DNA of 64,000 nt from Nitratireductor indicus C115 (GCF_000300515.1 NZ_AMSI01000004.1:124001-188000), one strand, 5' to 3'. Positions 7,652 through 17,807 are shown, counted from the stretch's first letter. The notes: generated by a model not told the origin, from the letters alone. Made by a program: numbers and translations.

Positions 7652-9018
7652 CCGCGTGGGATGCTATCGTCATCGGCGCCGGGCCGGCGGGGATCGGCGG
7701 AGGGTCCGTTCTCGCCGAGAACGGCGCACGGGTTCTGGTGGTCGACGAAGCGCCCGGACCGGGTGGCCAGATCTGGCGCGGTATCGAGACCGTGCCCGAT
7801 AGCCGCGCGCTTCTTCTGGGCCCGGATTATCTCGCCGGCAAGGCAGAAGCCGCCCGGTTGCGTGCCAGCGGCGCGCATCTCGCCTTTGAAACCAGTGTCT
7901 GGCGCGCCGAACCGGACGGAACCGTCTGGCTAAGGGACAACGAGGGTATTCGTCAGGAGCAGGCGCGCCATCTCCTGATCGCCACCGGGGCGATGGAGCG
8001 CCCCGTGCCGCGACCGGGATGGACACTGCCCGGCGTGACAACAATCGGCGGTCTGCAAATCCTGCTCAAACGCGAGGGCCTTCTGCCCGACGGCGAACTC
8101 GTTCTGATCGGGACCGGACCGCTCTTCTATCTTTATGCCGCGCAGTGTCTGGCGGCAGGCAAACGCGACCTGACGCTTCTGGACACCGCGGCGAACGGTG
8201 CACTGTTCGCCGCACTGCCCTCTCTCCCCGCGGCGCTGACGGGTCGCGGCCCCGCCTATCTGGCCAAGGGGCTTAAACTCCTGTGGAAGCTTCGTCGGGC
8301 CGGCATCCGCTTCCATGCCTGCCCGCAGGATCTCCGTATCGAGCGCGATGCGGATGGATTGCGGGTCCGGTTTCGCCGCAACGGCGCGCTCCACAGCCTT
8401 TATGCCAGCCATGTGGGCCTGCATGAGGGTGTCATACCCGAAACCCATATGGTCCGCTCGATGGGCTGCCACATGGACTGGTCGCGGGAAGGCGCCGCCT
8501 TTCATCCCAGACGCGACAACCGCCTGCAAAGCTCGATCGAGCGGGTGTTTGTTGCGGGGGATGCGGGCGGTATCGGCGGCGCGACGGTCGCATTGCTGGA
8601 AGGGCGCCTTGCGGCTCTGTCCATTCTCGAGGAGCTCGGCCGCTCCGTCGACCCGCTGCTGCGCGAGACCACCCGGCGCACGCGCCGAGCGCATCTCTCC
8701 GCCCGGCCTCTGCTAGACGCGTTATACCGCCCGCAAGACGCCCTGCTCTCTCCCGCCGACGAGGTTGTCGCCTGCCGCTGCGAAGAAGTGACGTGCGGTG
8801 AAATCCGCGCGGCACTGATGGCCGACAGTGCCGGTCCGAACCAGGTGAAGGCATTCCTGCGCTGCGGCATGGGACCTTGCCAGGGGCGCACGTGCGGCAT
8901 GACCCTTACGAGCCTTGCAGCCGCAAGCAGAAACCTCACCATGGAAGAGGCTGGATATCTGACCGTTCGGCCTCCCCTTCGGCCCGTCACTCTCGGCGAG
9001 ATCGCCGACCTTTACTGA
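7648..9018 (+). CDS. NAD(P)/FAD-dependent oxidoreductase subunit with C-terminal BFD-like [2Fe-2S] domain
   Basis: A 456-residue subunit. The Rossmann motif VIGAGPAGIGGG opens the protein, and PGPGGQIWRG is the typical next element. The C-terminal 90 residues carry a BFD-like iron-sulfur domain with CRCEEVTCGEIR and LRCGMGPCQGRTCG. This is the large HcnB/OoxA-type subunit that pairs with the DAO-like and small ferredoxin subunits upstream. It starts in a 4-bp overlap with the ferredoxin gene. It is the last intact gene of the rightward operon and converges on hutD. Confidence 0.88.
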   Translation: MTAWDAIVIGAGPAGIGGGSVLAENGARVLVVDEAPGPGGQIWRGIETVPDSRALLLGPDYLAGKAEAARLRASGAHLAFETSVWRAEPDGTVWLRDNEGIRQEQARHLLIATGAMERPVPRPGWTLPGVTTIGGLQILLKREGLLPDGELVLIGTGPLFYLYAAQCLAAGKRDLTLLDTAANGALFAALPSLPAALTGRGPAYLAKGLKLLWKLRRAGIRFHACPQDLRIERDADGLRVRFRRNGALHSLYASHVGLHEGVIPETHMVRSMGCHMDWSREGAAFHPRRDNRLQSSIERVFVAGDAGGIGGATVALLEGRLAALSILEELGRSVDPLLRETTRRTRRAHLSARPLLDALYRPQDALLSPADEVVACRCEEVTCGEIRAALMADSAGPNQVKAFLRCGMGPCQGRTCGMTLTSLAAASRNLTMEEAGYLTVRPPLRPVTLGEIADLY

Positions 9019-9050
9019 GAGGAGAGTGACTGTCATGCGGGAAGATATAC

Positions 9051-9635
9051 TCAAACCGCAGGGCAACCCGGCGGCGTCTTCAATCTCACGAACAGGAATT
9101 CCATCGGATCGGTGCGGCTGGTAAATTCCTCACCGTTTTCGAGCGACAGCGCATCGAAACGGTCGATTGTCAGGGGTTCCCCTCCAGCCTCGATTTGAGC
9201 AGGCGTGTTGAACACCGCCCAGCCGCTGCCCGTGGCCGCGAAGACCGCCCCCGTTGGCAATGACCGCCGTTCCATCCGGTGCGCGCAGACCCCGCGACGC
9301 GTCATGATGTTGAGGTCGATGGTTGCCCCTCCGGCATTGCGGCTGGAAATCTTCCATTCGCCTGGAAAGGGAAAGGGCGCACCACCGGGAAAGAGCTTGA
9401 CCGTGCTCCCGTCCGGCAGGTCGAGCGCCAGTCCCGACCCATCCAGAAGCGCTATCGTGCGGTCGATGCCGGCGAACTCGGAAAAGGCACCGTCGGCCTC
9501 GACATGGGCGATGGATAGCCGCCATTCGAAACTGCCGACGTCGCTGCCTGGCGGGAAGGCCGCCACCTCTTCGGTGAGGCCCTGCCCGTTCTTCCAGGCC
9601 ATGCGCTTGTAGTCGCTCCGGCGCACGATTCTCAT
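9051..9635 (-). CDS. hutD: HutD-family protein
   Basis: A 194-residue cupin-fold protein of the HutD family (conserved N-terminus with RSDYKRMAWKNGQGLTEEVA). HutD is found in hut operons and is proposed to act as a governor of histidine degradation, perhaps binding formylglutamate, rather than as an enzyme (family knowledge). It is the last gene of the leftward hut operon, 8 bases after hutU. The ATG at 9635 is preceded by no other in-frame start outside hutU. Confidence 0.88.
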   Translation of the reverse strand: MRIVRRSDYKRMAWKNGQGLTEEVAAFPPGSDVGSFEWRLSIAHVEADGAFSEFAGIDRTIALLDGSGLALDLPDGSTVKLFPGGAPFPFPGEWKISSRNAGGATIDLNIMTRRGVCAHRMERRSLPTGAVFAATGSGWAVFNTPAQIEAGGEPLTIDRFDALSLENGEEFTSRTDPMEFLFVRLKTPPGCPAV

Positions 9636-9643
9636 GACGACAC

Positions 9644-11329
9644 TCAGTTGCCGAGGATCGCCGGCAGACGCAGGCCCTGTTTACGGGCCCAGTCGAGCGC
9701 GATGTCGTAGCCTGCATCCGCGTGGCGCATGACACCGGTTGCGGGATCATTCCACAACACACGCTCGATACGCCGCGCGGCGTCATCCGTTCCATCGCAG
9801 CAGATCACCATGCCGGCATGCTGGCTGAACCCCATGCCGACGCCGCCGCCATGGTGCAGCGACACCCAGGTTGCCCCGGAAGCCGTGTTCAGGAGGGCGT
9901 TGAGCAGCGGCCAGTCGGACACGGCGTCGGAGCCGTCCTTCATGGCTTCCGTCTCACGGTTCGGCGAGGCGACGGAGCCGGAATCGAGATGATCGCGCCC
10001 GATCACGATGGGGGCCTTCAACTCCCCGCTCCTCACCATCTCGTTGAAGGCGAGACCGAGACGGTGCCGGTCGCCGAGACCGACCCAGCAGATGCGTGCC
10101 GGCAGGCCCTGGAATTCGATGCGCTCTCGCGCCATGTCGAGCCAGTTGTGCAGATGGGCGTTGTCGGGCAAAAGTTCCTTCACCTTGGCGTCGGTCTTGT
10201 AGATATCCTCCGGGTCGCCCGACAGGGCCGCCCAGCGGAAGGGGCCGACACCCCGGCAGAACAGCGGACGGATATAGGCCGGCACGAATCCCGGAAAGGC
10301 GAAGGCATTCTCCAGCCCTTCTTCCTTGGCCATCTGTCGGATGTTGTTGCCGTAGTCGAGGGTGGGAATGCCCATGTTCCAGAAATCGACCATGGCCTGC
10401 ACATGCACCTTCATCGAGGCGCGGGCAGCCTTCTCGACACCCTTGGGATCGCTTTCCTGCCGGGCGCGCCATTCGGCGACCGTCCAGCCAAGCGGCAGGT
10501 AGCCGTGCACCGGATCATGCGCGGAGGTCTGGTCCGTGACCATATCGGGCTTTACGCCCCGCTTGACCAGTTCGGGAAATATCTCAGCGGCATTGCCGAT
10601 CAGCGCGATGGACTTCGCCTCGCCGGCTTTTGTCCAGGCATCGATCCGCGCGAGCGCCTCGTCCAGACTGTCGGTCTTCTCATCGACGTAACGCGTGCGC
10701 AGGCGAAAATCGGCGCGGGTCTCGTCGCATTCCACGGCAAGGCAGCAGGCCCCCGCCATCACCGCCGCGAGCGGTTGCGCGCCGCCCATGCCGCCCAGAC
10801 CGCCGGTCAATATCCATTTGCCCTTGAGGTTGCCACCGAAATGCTGGCGGCCAGCTTCCACGAAGGTCTCGTAGGTGCCCTGCACGATGCCTTGCGCGCC
10901 AATATAGATCCACGAACCGGCGGTCATCTGGCCGTACATGGCCAGGCCCTTCCTGTCGAGTTCGTTGAAATGGTCCCAGTTCGCCCAATGCGGCACCAGG
11001 TTCGAGTTCGCGATGAGCACACGCGGCGCATCCTTATGAGTGCGGAAAACGCCGACCGGCTTGCCCGACTGGACAAGCAGCGTTTCCTCCTCGCTCAACG
11101 TCTTGAGCGTCGCCAGGATACGATCGAAATCGTCCCAGGTGCGCGCGGCGCGCCCGATGCCACCATAGACAACCAGCTCATGCGGGCGTTCGGCGACATC
11201 CGGGTCGAGATTGTTCATGAGCATGCGCAGCGGCGCTTCGGTCATCCAGCTCTTTGCATTGAGCTCATTGCCGCGCGGCGCGCGGACTTCGCGTTCATTG
11301 TGACGGGCATTGTGACGGGGATTGCTCAT
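9644..11329 (-). CDS. hutU: urocanate hydratase (urocanase)
   Basis: A 561-residue enzyme of usual length that hydrates urocanate to 4-imidazolone-5-propionate with tightly bound NAD+. The nucleotide-binding [18 protein letters not shown] segment and the conserved C-terminal region ([19 protein letters not shown]) are intact. The N-terminus has a small repeated [11 protein letters not shown] stretch ahead of the conserved APRG. It lies 4 bases after hutG on the leftward strand, within a hut operon that supplies all five steps. Confidence 0.97.
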   Translation of the reverse strand: MSNPRHNARHNEREVRAPRGNELNAKSWMTEAPLRMLMNNLDPDVAERPHELVVYGGIGRAARTWDDFDRILATLKTLSEEETLLVQSGKPVGVFRTHKDAPRVLIANSNLVPHWANWDHFNELDRKGLAMYGQMTAGSWIYIGAQGIVQGTYETFVEAGRQHFGGNLKGKWILTGGLGGMGGAQPLAAVMAGACCLAVECDETRADFRLRTRYVDEKTDSLDEALARIDAWTKAGEAKSIALIGNAAEIFPELVKRGVKPDMVTDQTSAHDPVHGYLPLGWTVAEWRARQESDPKGVEKAARASMKVHVQAMVDFWNMGIPTLDYGNNIRQMAKEEGLENAFAFPGFVPAYIRPLFCRGVGPFRWAALSGDPEDIYKTDAKVKELLPDNAHLHNWLDMARERIEFQGLPARICWVGLGDRHRLGLAFNEMVRSGELKAPIVIGRDHLDSGSVASPNRETEAMKDGSDAVSDWPLLNALLNTASGATWVSLHHGGGVGMGFSQHAGMVICCDGTDDAARRIERVLWNDPATGVMRHADAGYDIALDWARKQGLRLPAILGN

Positions 11330-11333
11330 GGTG

Positions 11334-12146
11334 TCAGTCCTCTTGGCGTTTCAGTTCCAACGCGGTCCGTTCGACGCGTTCGAGAAGAGTTTTCAACGGC
11401 GCGCGCAGCCGCTCGGCGCCGGCAGGGTCGTAGTCGAAGGGCACGGTTTCGCTGGCGAGGTAGTTGACCTGCGCGAGCTCCATCTGGATGGCGTGCACAT
11501 TCTCTTGCGGATGCCCGTAATGACGGGTCGTCCAGCCGCCGCGAAAACGGCCGTTCAGCACATGAGTGTATCCCTCAGCCTGTTCTGCCGCTGAGACCAC
11601 GACAGCTTCGAGCGCTGGATCGCAGGTGACGCCGCCATCGGTGCCGATGTTGAAATCCGGCAGGCGGCCTTCGAACAGAAACGGGATCAATGAGCGGATC
11701 GAATGGCAATCGTAGAGCACGGCAATGCCATGGATCGCCCGGACCCGCTCTATCTCCGCCGCCAGCGCCTCGTGATAGGGGCGGTGAAAGGCATCGCGGC
11801 GGGCCATTATCTCGGCTTCATCCGGCGCCTGACAGTCCTTCCAGATAGCGTTCCCGTCGAAATCGGTCATCGGCACCAGTGTCGTGGTGTTCTGGCCGGG
11901 ATAGAGGCTCACGCCCGCCGGGTCGCGATTGGCATCGACCACATAACGATGGAAACCCGCCCGCACCGTGGTCGCATCCGGGAGAAGGCCTTCGTAAAGC
12001 CGGTGCAGATGCCAGTCCGTATCGGCCAGAAGCCGTCCATTGTCGTTCAGCCTCTCCCAGATCTCCGGTGGAACCTCGACGCTGGTGTGAGGAAAACTGA
12101 GAATGACGGGTGAAGAACCGCGGGAGACTGCAAAAACGCCGTCCAT
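11334..12146 (-). CDS. hutG: N-formylglutamate deformylase
   Basis: A 270-residue zinc amidohydrolase-type enzyme that cleaves N-formylglutamate to formate and glutamate, the last step of the HutF branch. [11 protein letters not shown]-like N-terminal (here [15 protein letters not shown]), [11 protein letters not shown] and the [12 protein letters not shown] segment match the family. It begins 1 base after the hutH stop. Its presence with hutF shows the five-step pathway through formylglutamate rather than the formamide-releasing HutE route. Confidence 0.95.
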   Translation of the reverse strand: MDGVFAVSRGSSPVILSFPHTSVEVPPEIWERLNDNGRLLADTDWHLHRLYEGLLPDATTVRAGFHRYVVDANRDPAGVSLYPGQNTTTLVPMTDFDGNAIWKDCQAPDEAEIMARRDAFHRPYHEALAAEIERVRAIHGIAVLYDCHSIRSLIPFLFEGRLPDFNIGTDGGVTCDPALEAVVVSAAEQAEGYTHVLNGRFRGGWTTRHYGHPQENVHAIQMELAQVNYLASETVPFDYDPAGAERLRAPLKTLLERVERTALELKRQED

Positions 12147-12147
12147 C

Positions 12148-13683
12148 TCAATCCTCCAGCGCGGGCAGAAGGTCCGGTCCGATGCTGGCGGTTAGCGCCC
12201 CTGCAGCCACGAGACCGGTGGCAGCGGCCAGATCGGGAGCCATATAACGGTCTTCATCGAGGCCGGGAACGGCTTCGCGCAGGCAGGCGGCGGCCTTCTG
12301 CAACAGGGGACTGGTGGTCAGTGGCGCGCGCAATTCCACGCCCTGCACGCCGGCAAGCGCCTCGATGCCGATGATGGCGAACAGGTTTTCCGTCATCTGC
12401 AACAAGCGGCGCGCGCCATGGCAGGCCATGGACACATGATCTTCCTGATTGGCGGATGTCGGCGTGGAATCCACCGAGGCCGGATGAGACATCTGCTTAT
12501 TCTCGCTCATCAGCGCGGCTGAGGTGACCTCAGCGATCATGAGGCCCGAATTCAACCCTGGTTTGCGGGCAAGGAACGGGGGCAGGCCGTAGGAGAGCGC
12601 CGGATCGACCAGAAGCGCGATGCGGCGCTGGGCGATAGCCCCGATCTCGCAGATGGCGATGGCGATCTGGTCGGCGGCGAATGCAACCGGTTCGGCGTGG
12701 AAATTCCCACCCGAAACCACGCTCTCGTCGGACAGGACCAGCGGATTGTCGGTGACCGCATTGGCCTCGATCTCCAAGGTGCGCCCAGCCTGGCGCAACA
12801 GGTCGAGGCAGGCGCCATCGACCTGCGGCTGGCAACGGATGCAATAGGGGTCCTGCACACGCTCATCGCCGTCGAGATGGCTCTGGCGGATTGCCGACCC
12901 ATCGAGCAATGCGCGTAGCGCTGCCGCCGTGTCGATCTGGCCGCGATGACCGCGTAGCGTGTGTATGTCGGCGGTAAATGGAGCGGATGAACCCATCGCT
13001 GCATCCGTCGACAAGGCGCCTGTGATCAACGCCGCCTGGGCAGCCCGATGGGCGCGGAACAGACCGGCCAACGCCAGGGCCGTCGAAGCCTGCGTACCGT
13101 TGATAAGCGCAAGACCTTCCTTAGCGGCAAGCACGACCGGTGCAAGACCGGCGCGCTCAAGCGCAGCACTTCCTGAAAGGCGCTCGCCTTCGAAAAAGGC
13201 TTCACCCTCGCCCATCATCACGGCAGCGAGATGAGCGAGCGGGGCCAGATCGCCCGATGCGCCGACAGACCCCTTTTCAGGGATCAGCGGTGTCACCCGC
13301 CTTTCCAGCATTCCCTCGATGAGGCGCACCAGATCGAGGCGCACACCCGAAGCTCCCCGCCCAAGGGAGATGAGCTTCAGCGCCATGATCAGCCGCACGA
13401 TGTTCTCGGGCAGCGCCGCACCGACGCCGCAGCAATGCGACAGGATCAGATTGCGTTGCAAGGTTGCGGTATCGGCTGCATCGATCTTGATCGAAGCCAG
13501 TTTTCCGAAGCCCGTATTGACGCCGTAAACCGGCTCGTTGCCCGCAGCGATGGCGGCGATGCGAGCCGCCGCCTTCTCAATCTGGGTATCGAAACCGCGG
13601 TCGAGGACCGCGTTCTCGCCGGACCAGTAGATGGAAGCCAGATCTGCAAGGGGGACGGTGCCGGGGTGAAGCGTGATGGTCAT
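12148..13683 (-). CDS. hutH: histidine ammonia-lyase
   Basis: A 511-residue enzyme that deaminates L-histidine to urocanate, the first step. The MIO-forming A142-S143-G144 triad is seen in [13 protein letters not shown], and the catalytic Tyr is Y53 in [12 protein letters not shown]. The protein has full length for the aromatic amino-acid lyase family. It lies 14 bases after hutI and 1 base before hutG, clearly in one operon. Confidence 0.97.
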   Translation of the reverse strand: MTITLHPGTVPLADLASIYWSGENAVLDRGFDTQIEKAAARIAAIAAGNEPVYGVNTGFGKLASIKIDAADTATLQRNLILSHCCGVGAALPENIVRLIMALKLISLGRGASGVRLDLVRLIEGMLERRVTPLIPEKGSVGASGDLAPLAHLAAVMMGEGEAFFEGERLSGSAALERAGLAPVVLAAKEGLALINGTQASTALALAGLFRAHRAAQAALITGALSTDAAMGSSAPFTADIHTLRGHRGQIDTAAALRALLDGSAIRQSHLDGDERVQDPYCIRCQPQVDGACLDLLRQAGRTLEIEANAVTDNPLVLSDESVVSGGNFHAEPVAFAADQIAIAICEIGAIAQRRIALLVDPALSYGLPPFLARKPGLNSGLMIAEVTSAALMSENKQMSHPASVDSTPTSANQEDHVSMACHGARRLLQMTENLFAIIGIEALAGVQGVELRAPLTTSPLLQKAAACLREAVPGLDEDRYMAPDLAAATGLVAAGALTASIGPDLLPALED

Positions 13684-13697
13684 GTTGCTCTTCTCGG

Positions 13698-14924
13698 TTA
13701 CAGGGTGGCGTCACGGCCAGCGCGGATACGCGCATGCAGGGGATTGAAGCCGATGCGGTAAACCAGTTCGGCGGGTTCGGAGATATTCCAGACTGCAAGG
13801 TCCGCTGCCTTGCCCGCTTCCAGAGTGCCTATCTCGTTAAGCTTCCCAAGGGCGCGCGCCGCCTCGCGGGTAACGCCGGCAATGCATTCCTCGACCGTAA
13901 GGCCGAAGAGGGTCGCGCCCATATTCATGGTGAGCAGCAATGAGGTCAGCGGCGACGTGCCCGGATTGCAGTCGGTCGCCAGGGCGATATGGGTCCCGTG
14001 CTTGCGGAAAAGATCGACCGGCGGCTTTCTGGTTTCGCGAATGAAGTAGAAGGCGCCGGGCAAAAGCACCGCGACGGTACCGGAATTCGCCATGGAGGCC
14101 GCCGCCGCCTCGTCCGCATATTCGAGATGATCCGCCGACATCGCCTTGTAGCCGGCAGCGAGTTCCGCGCCATGCAGGTTGGAAAGCTGGTCGGCGTGCA
14201 GTTTCACCGGAAGATCGAGCGCCCGCGCCTTATCGAAGACAAGCCGCATCTCATCGGGCGAAAACGCGATGCCCTCGCAAAAACCATCCACCGCATCGAC
14301 AAGGCCTTCCGAATGCGCGGCCTCAAGTCCCGGCAAAACCACCTCGCGCAGGAACGCGTCGTTGCGTCCCTTGTATTCAACCGGCGTTGCGTGGGCGCCG
14401 AGATAGGTGGCGGCAATCGCCACATCGCGCACCGAACCGAGTGTGCGGGCCGCACGCAGCATCTTGAGCTCGTCCTCGACGGTCAATCCGTAGCCAGACT
14501 TGATTTCGACGGTGGTTGCGCCTTCGGAAAGCAGCGTATCGAGACGCGGCAGGCTTTCGCGCACCAGATCGGCCTCGCTTGCCGCGCGGACATTGGACAC
14601 CGAGGAAACGATGCCGCCGCCCGCCCGTGCAATCTCCTCATAGGAAGCGCCGGCAAGCCGCATCTCGAATTCGCGTGCCCGATTGCCTGCATGAACCAGA
14701 TGCGTGTGGCAATCGATCAGGCCCGGCGTGATCCAGCGCCCCTCGCAATCGATGGTTTCCGCCCCCGCCAGCGTTTCGGACGGCAGCTCCGCCATTGGCC
14801 CGGCAAACAGGATGCGGCCATCGCGCACCGCGACAGCGGCCTTTTCCACGACGCCCAATCCGGCAAGGCGCGGGTCCAGCGTTGCTAGCCGCGCATTGCT
14901 CCAGATGCAATCGCCTTTCGCCAT
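13698..14924 (-). CDS. hutI: imidazolonepropionase
   Basis: About 408 residues; hydrolyses imidazolone-5-propionate to N-formimidoylglutamate. The amidohydrolase metal motif is in [13 protein letters not shown], with later KLHADQL and ATDCNPGT segments. I chose the ATG at 14924 because GGAGGA lies 6 bases upstream; the in-frame GTG at 14930 abuts that site directly. First gene of the leftward hut operon, divergent from hutF across a 109-bp promoter holding a HutC-like operator. Confidence 0.96.
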   Translation of the reverse strand: MAKGDCIWSNARLATLDPRLAGLGVVEKAAVAVRDGRILFAGPMAELPSETLAGAETIDCEGRWITPGLIDCHTHLVHAGNRAREFEMRLAGASYEEIARAGGGIVSSVSNVRAASEADLVRESLPRLDTLLSEGATTVEIKSGYGLTVEDELKMLRAARTLGSVRDVAIAATYLGAHATPVEYKGRNDAFLREVVLPGLEAAHSEGLVDAVDGFCEGIAFSPDEMRLVFDKARALDLPVKLHADQLSNLHGAELAAGYKAMSADHLEYADEAAAASMANSGTVAVLLPGAFYFIRETRKPPVDLFRKHGTHIALATDCNPGTSPLTSLLLTMNMGATLFGLTVEECIAGVTREAARALGKLNEIGTLEAGKAADLAVWNISEPAELVYRIGFNPLHARIRAGRDATL

Positions 14925-14972
14925 CGTCACTCCTCCGAGACAGGTGTTGCTTCAGCGTCGTATTGCTATTAT

Positions 14973-14980
14973 GTATATAC
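14973..14980. promoter_or_regulatory. candidate HutC operator core
   Basis: GTATATAC is a perfect 8-bp palindrome in the hutI/hutF divergent promoter, in AT-rich context TTATGTATATACTTAA. HutC of pseudomonads binds a CTTGTATATACAAG-like site (known family behaviour), and the core is identical here although the flanks are not. HutC is encoded about 1.5 kb downstream of this site. Confidence 0.55.
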
Positions 14981-15033
14981 TTAATCAAAAATGGCGCAAG
15001 CCAAAAGTCCGATGAATTAGCCGGGAGGCCGCA

Positions 15034-16377
15034 ATGACAGTGATCCATGCCGAAAATGCCCTTCTGCCGGACGGCCTTGCCCATAAGGTTCGCGTCGTCT
15101 TTTCCGCGACTGGCATCGAAAGCGTGGAACGGGACGCAGCACCGCAGCCCGGCGATGAGCGTCACCGCTTCCTGCTGCCCGCCATGGCCAATCTGCACAG
15201 CCATGCGTTTCAACACGCCATGGCCGGTCTTGCCGAACGGCGCGGGCCCGGCGCAGACAGTTTCTGGAGCTGGCGCACGGAGATGTATCGCATCGCCCTG
15301 TCGATGGCGCCGGACCAGGTCGAGGCTGTCGCCGCCCATCTTTACATGGAGATGCTCGAAGCAGGTTTTTGCCGCGTCGGCGAATTTCATTATCTCCATC
15401 ACGACAGGGACGGCAGCTCCTATGCCGACCCTGCCGAGATGGCCGAACGCATAGGCGCAGCAAGCGCCCAAACGGGTATCGCACTGACCCTTCTTCCCGT
15501 TTTCTATGCGCATTCCGGGTTTGGAGGAGCAGAACCCGCTGACGGCCAGCGACGCTTCATTCACACGGTCGATGCCTTCGAAACGCTCATGGGACGTGCG
15601 CGCACTATCGTTGCAGCACTTCCCGGCGGCGTGCTTGGCGTTGCGCCGCACAGCCTGCGCGCCGTAACTGCGCAAGAGCTTGGCGAGGTGCTGCCGCTTG
15701 CCCAGGGAGGGCCGATCCACATTCATGTCGCCGAGCAAGTGAAGGAGGTGGAGGACTGTGTGGAATGGTCGGGATTGCGACCGGTGGAATGGCTGTTCGA
15801 GCATGCCGCTCCCGACGCACGCTGGTGCCTGATCCATGCCACGCACATGACCGATGCCGAGACCACCCGCATGGCGCGCAGCGGCGCCATCGCCGGCCTT
15901 TGCCCTATCACCGAAGCCAATCTGGGCGACGGGGTGTTCCCGGCCCCCGCATTTCTGGAAGCCGGCGGCGCATTCGGCGTCGGCTCAGACAGCAACATCC
16001 TGATCTCGCTGACCGAGGAACTGAGAACGCTGGAATATTCGCAACGGCTCTTGCGCCGCGCGCGCAATGTCGTGGCCGAACCCGGTCAATCGACGGGGAC
16101 AAACCTGTTCCAGCGCACCACGACAGGTGGCGCACAGGCACTGGGAAGCGTGAGCGGCATTGCGGCCGGCCATCCCGCCGATCTGATTACGCTCGATCTC
16201 ACGTCGGTTGACTATCTGCCTGGGGAACGCGTCCTCGATCACTTCATCTTCGCGAAGGGCATTGGCGTGGATAGCGTCTGGGTCAGCGGTAGCAAGAAAG
16301 TGGAAGGCGGGCGGCATCGCAACCGTTCAGTCATCGTGGAGCAGTTTTCCCGAGCCATGAAGGCGCTTGCCGGATAA
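15034..16377 (+). CDS. hutF: N-formimidoylglutamate deiminase
   Basis: A 447-residue amidohydrolase that converts formimidoylglutamate to N-formylglutamate and ammonia. Metal ligands sit in NLHSHAFQHAM, VAPHSLRAV, HATHMTDAE and the final GSDSNILIS aspartate. GGGAGG lies 8 bases before the ATG at 15034. It is transcribed away from hutI; hutC follows after about 125 bases and is probably co-transcribed. Confidence 0.96.
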   Translation: MTVIHAENALLPDGLAHKVRVVFSATGIESVERDAAPQPGDERHRFLLPAMANLHSHAFQHAMAGLAERRGPGADSFWSWRTEMYRIALSMAPDQVEAVAAHLYMEMLEAGFCRVGEFHYLHHDRDGSSYADPAEMAERIGAASAQTGIALTLLPVFYAHSGFGGAEPADGQRRFIHTVDAFETLMGRARTIVAALPGGVLGVAPHSLRAVTAQELGEVLPLAQGGPIHIHVAEQVKEVEDCVEWSGLRPVEWLFEHAAPDARWCLIHATHMTDAETTRMARSGAIAGLCPITEANLGDGVFPAPAFLEAGGAFGVGSDSNILISLTEELRTLEYSQRLLRRARNVVAEPGQSTGTNLFQRTTTGGAQALGSVSGIAAGHPADLITLDLTSVDYLPGERVLDHFIFAKGIGVDSVWVSGSKKVEGGRHRNRSVIVEQFSRAMKALAG

Positions 16378-16501
16378 GGGGCTATTGCCGGTGTTGAGCG
16401 CCAACCGCTGGCAGATTTGCCGTTGCCATACAGGGGCGAGACTTTCCACCCGGCTGCAAAATACCGTAGTGAATGCTGGGCAGAGGAAGAATCGGGATCA
16501 C

Positions 16502-17236
16502 GTGGCGAACCGCAGCGGCAAGGAAGCAACCCTCCATCAAACGATCCTGAGCGAGATCGAAGGGCGCATCGTATCTGGCGAATGGGCGCCCGGTTTCCGC
16601 CTCCCCTTCGAAATGGAACTGGCGGAACAGTATGGCTGTTCCCGCATGACCGTGAACAAGGTCATGACCCAGCTTGCCAATGCGGGTCTGATCGAGCGGC
16701 ACCGCAAGGCGGGCAGCTTCGTGCGCCGCCCGCATGCACAATCCGCCGTCATGGAGATCCACGACATCGAGGTCGAGGTGAACTCGCTTGGCCTTCCCTA
16801 TGCCTACAAGCTTCTTGCCCAAAGGAAACGCAAGGCGAACGCCGAAGACAAGAGCCTCATGAGCCTGCCTGCGGCAACACCGGTCATGGAATTGCTTGCG
16901 GTTCACCGGGCTGGCCGCAGACCCTTCTGCGTCGAGGAACGCCGTATCAATGCCCGCGCGGTGCCCGAGGCGGCGGAAGCCGACTTTTCGCAAACGCCGC
17001 CGGGTCAGTGGCTGATCGCACAAGTGCCGTGGAGCACGGCCGAAAACCGCATTCAGGCTGTTGCGGCCTCTCCCGAAATAGCGCGGCACCTCGACGTGCC
17101 GGAAGGCACCGCCTGCCTGTCCATCGAGCGGCGCACCTGGAGCCCCGCCGAAACAATCACCTTCGTACGGCTGACCTATCCCGGCGACGCCCACACACTG
17201 GTTGCCCGTTTCAAGCCCGCCCAGGGAACGGCCTGA
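16502..17236 (+). CDS. hutC: histidine-utilisation repressor, GntR/UTRA family
   Basis: About 244 residues from GTG at 16502. The frame is open back to 16367, but that overlaps hutF and adds an unconserved tail. The winged helix (GEWAPGFRLPFEMELAEQYGC, SRMTVNKVMTQLANAGLIER) and the UTRA domain (DFSQTPPGQWL, ENRIQAV) match HutC. It represses hut genes until urocanate binds (family knowledge). It is the second GntR/UTRA regulator in the window. It shares only the family fold with the one at 2,781, although the DFSQ(T/N)P motif is in both. Confidence 0.92.
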   Translation: MANRSGKEATLHQTILSEIEGRIVSGEWAPGFRLPFEMELAEQYGCSRMTVNKVMTQLANAGLIERHRKAGSFVRRPHAQSAVMEIHDIEVEVNSLGLPYAYKLLAQRKRKANAEDKSLMSLPAATPVMELLAVHRAGRRPFCVEERRINARAVPEAAEADFSQTPPGQWLIAQVPWSTAENRIQAVAASPEIARHLDVPEGTACLSIERRTWSPAETITFVRLTYPGDAHTLVARFKPAQGTA

Positions 17237-17268
17237 ACCGCTCCAGAGATATATGGAGGATGCCAAAC

Positions 17269-17799
17269 ATGCAGGAAGCTGCTCCCCCTCAACTCGATCT
17301 CGACGGTGAAATCTGGCGTTTCGCACTCGAATTCTACGGTGCGTCCGGCGTTTCGGAAACCTGCCTGCGCCTGCAGGATGAAGCCGGCCTCGATGTCGTC
17401 GCGGCGATCGTCATTCTTTACGCTGAAGCAAAACTTCACCGGCGCCTGACCGCCGGTCAGGTGCAGCAACTGCAATCCGATATGAAGAGCTGGCGCGATG
17501 AAACCGTGCTTCCCTTGCGCGATCTGCGCCGGCGCCTGAAAGCACCGCCTTCCAGTTTTCCAGCCGCTGAAACGGAAGGCCTGCGCAATCTGATCAAGAA
17601 AGCCGAATTGCGTTCCGAGCAAATTCAGCTTGCCATGGGCGAACACTGGCTCGCCACCCTTCCCGCCCTGGAAGGACTGGCCGTGGAAGCTGCGCTTGGC
17701 CTGCTTCTCAACCCATCATCCGGCACCCTGCCGGACGATGCCACGACACTGATCGAACACCTGGTGAAGGCAGCCACGAAAGCAGCCTCAGGCAGCTGA
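17269..17799 (+). CDS. TIGR02444-family (DUF2390) protein
   Basis: About 176 residues. I chose ATG 17269, which has GGAGGA 8 bases upstream; ATG at 17260 overlaps that site. The sequence LDGEIWRFALEFYGASGVSETCLRLQDEAGLDVV is characteristic of TIGR02444 proteins, whose function is not established. It is soluble, helical and rich in Leu and Ala, with no signal peptide. It follows hutC by 32 bases, so it may be co-transcribed with hutF-hutC, and converges on the dCMP-deaminase-like gene 8 bases away with no visible terminator. Confidence 0.8.
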   Translation: MQEAAPPQLDLDGEIWRFALEFYGASGVSETCLRLQDEAGLDVVAAIVILYAEAKLHRRLTAGQVQQLQSDMKSWRDETVLPLRDLRRRLKAPPSSFPAAETEGLRNLIKKAELRSEQIQLAMGEHWLATLPALEGLAVEAALGLLLNPSSGTLPDDATTLIEHLVKAATKAASGS

Positions 17800-17807
17800 C
17801 GCCGCCG

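Noticed and set aside
9722-11467. 581-codon open frame on the + strand
   Set aside because: Exactly antisense to hutU, which is certain; no domain in the product.
16417-17268. long + strand N-terminal extension of the TIGR02444 protein
   Set aside because: It overlaps hutC entirely; the conserved region and a ribosome site begin at 17,269.
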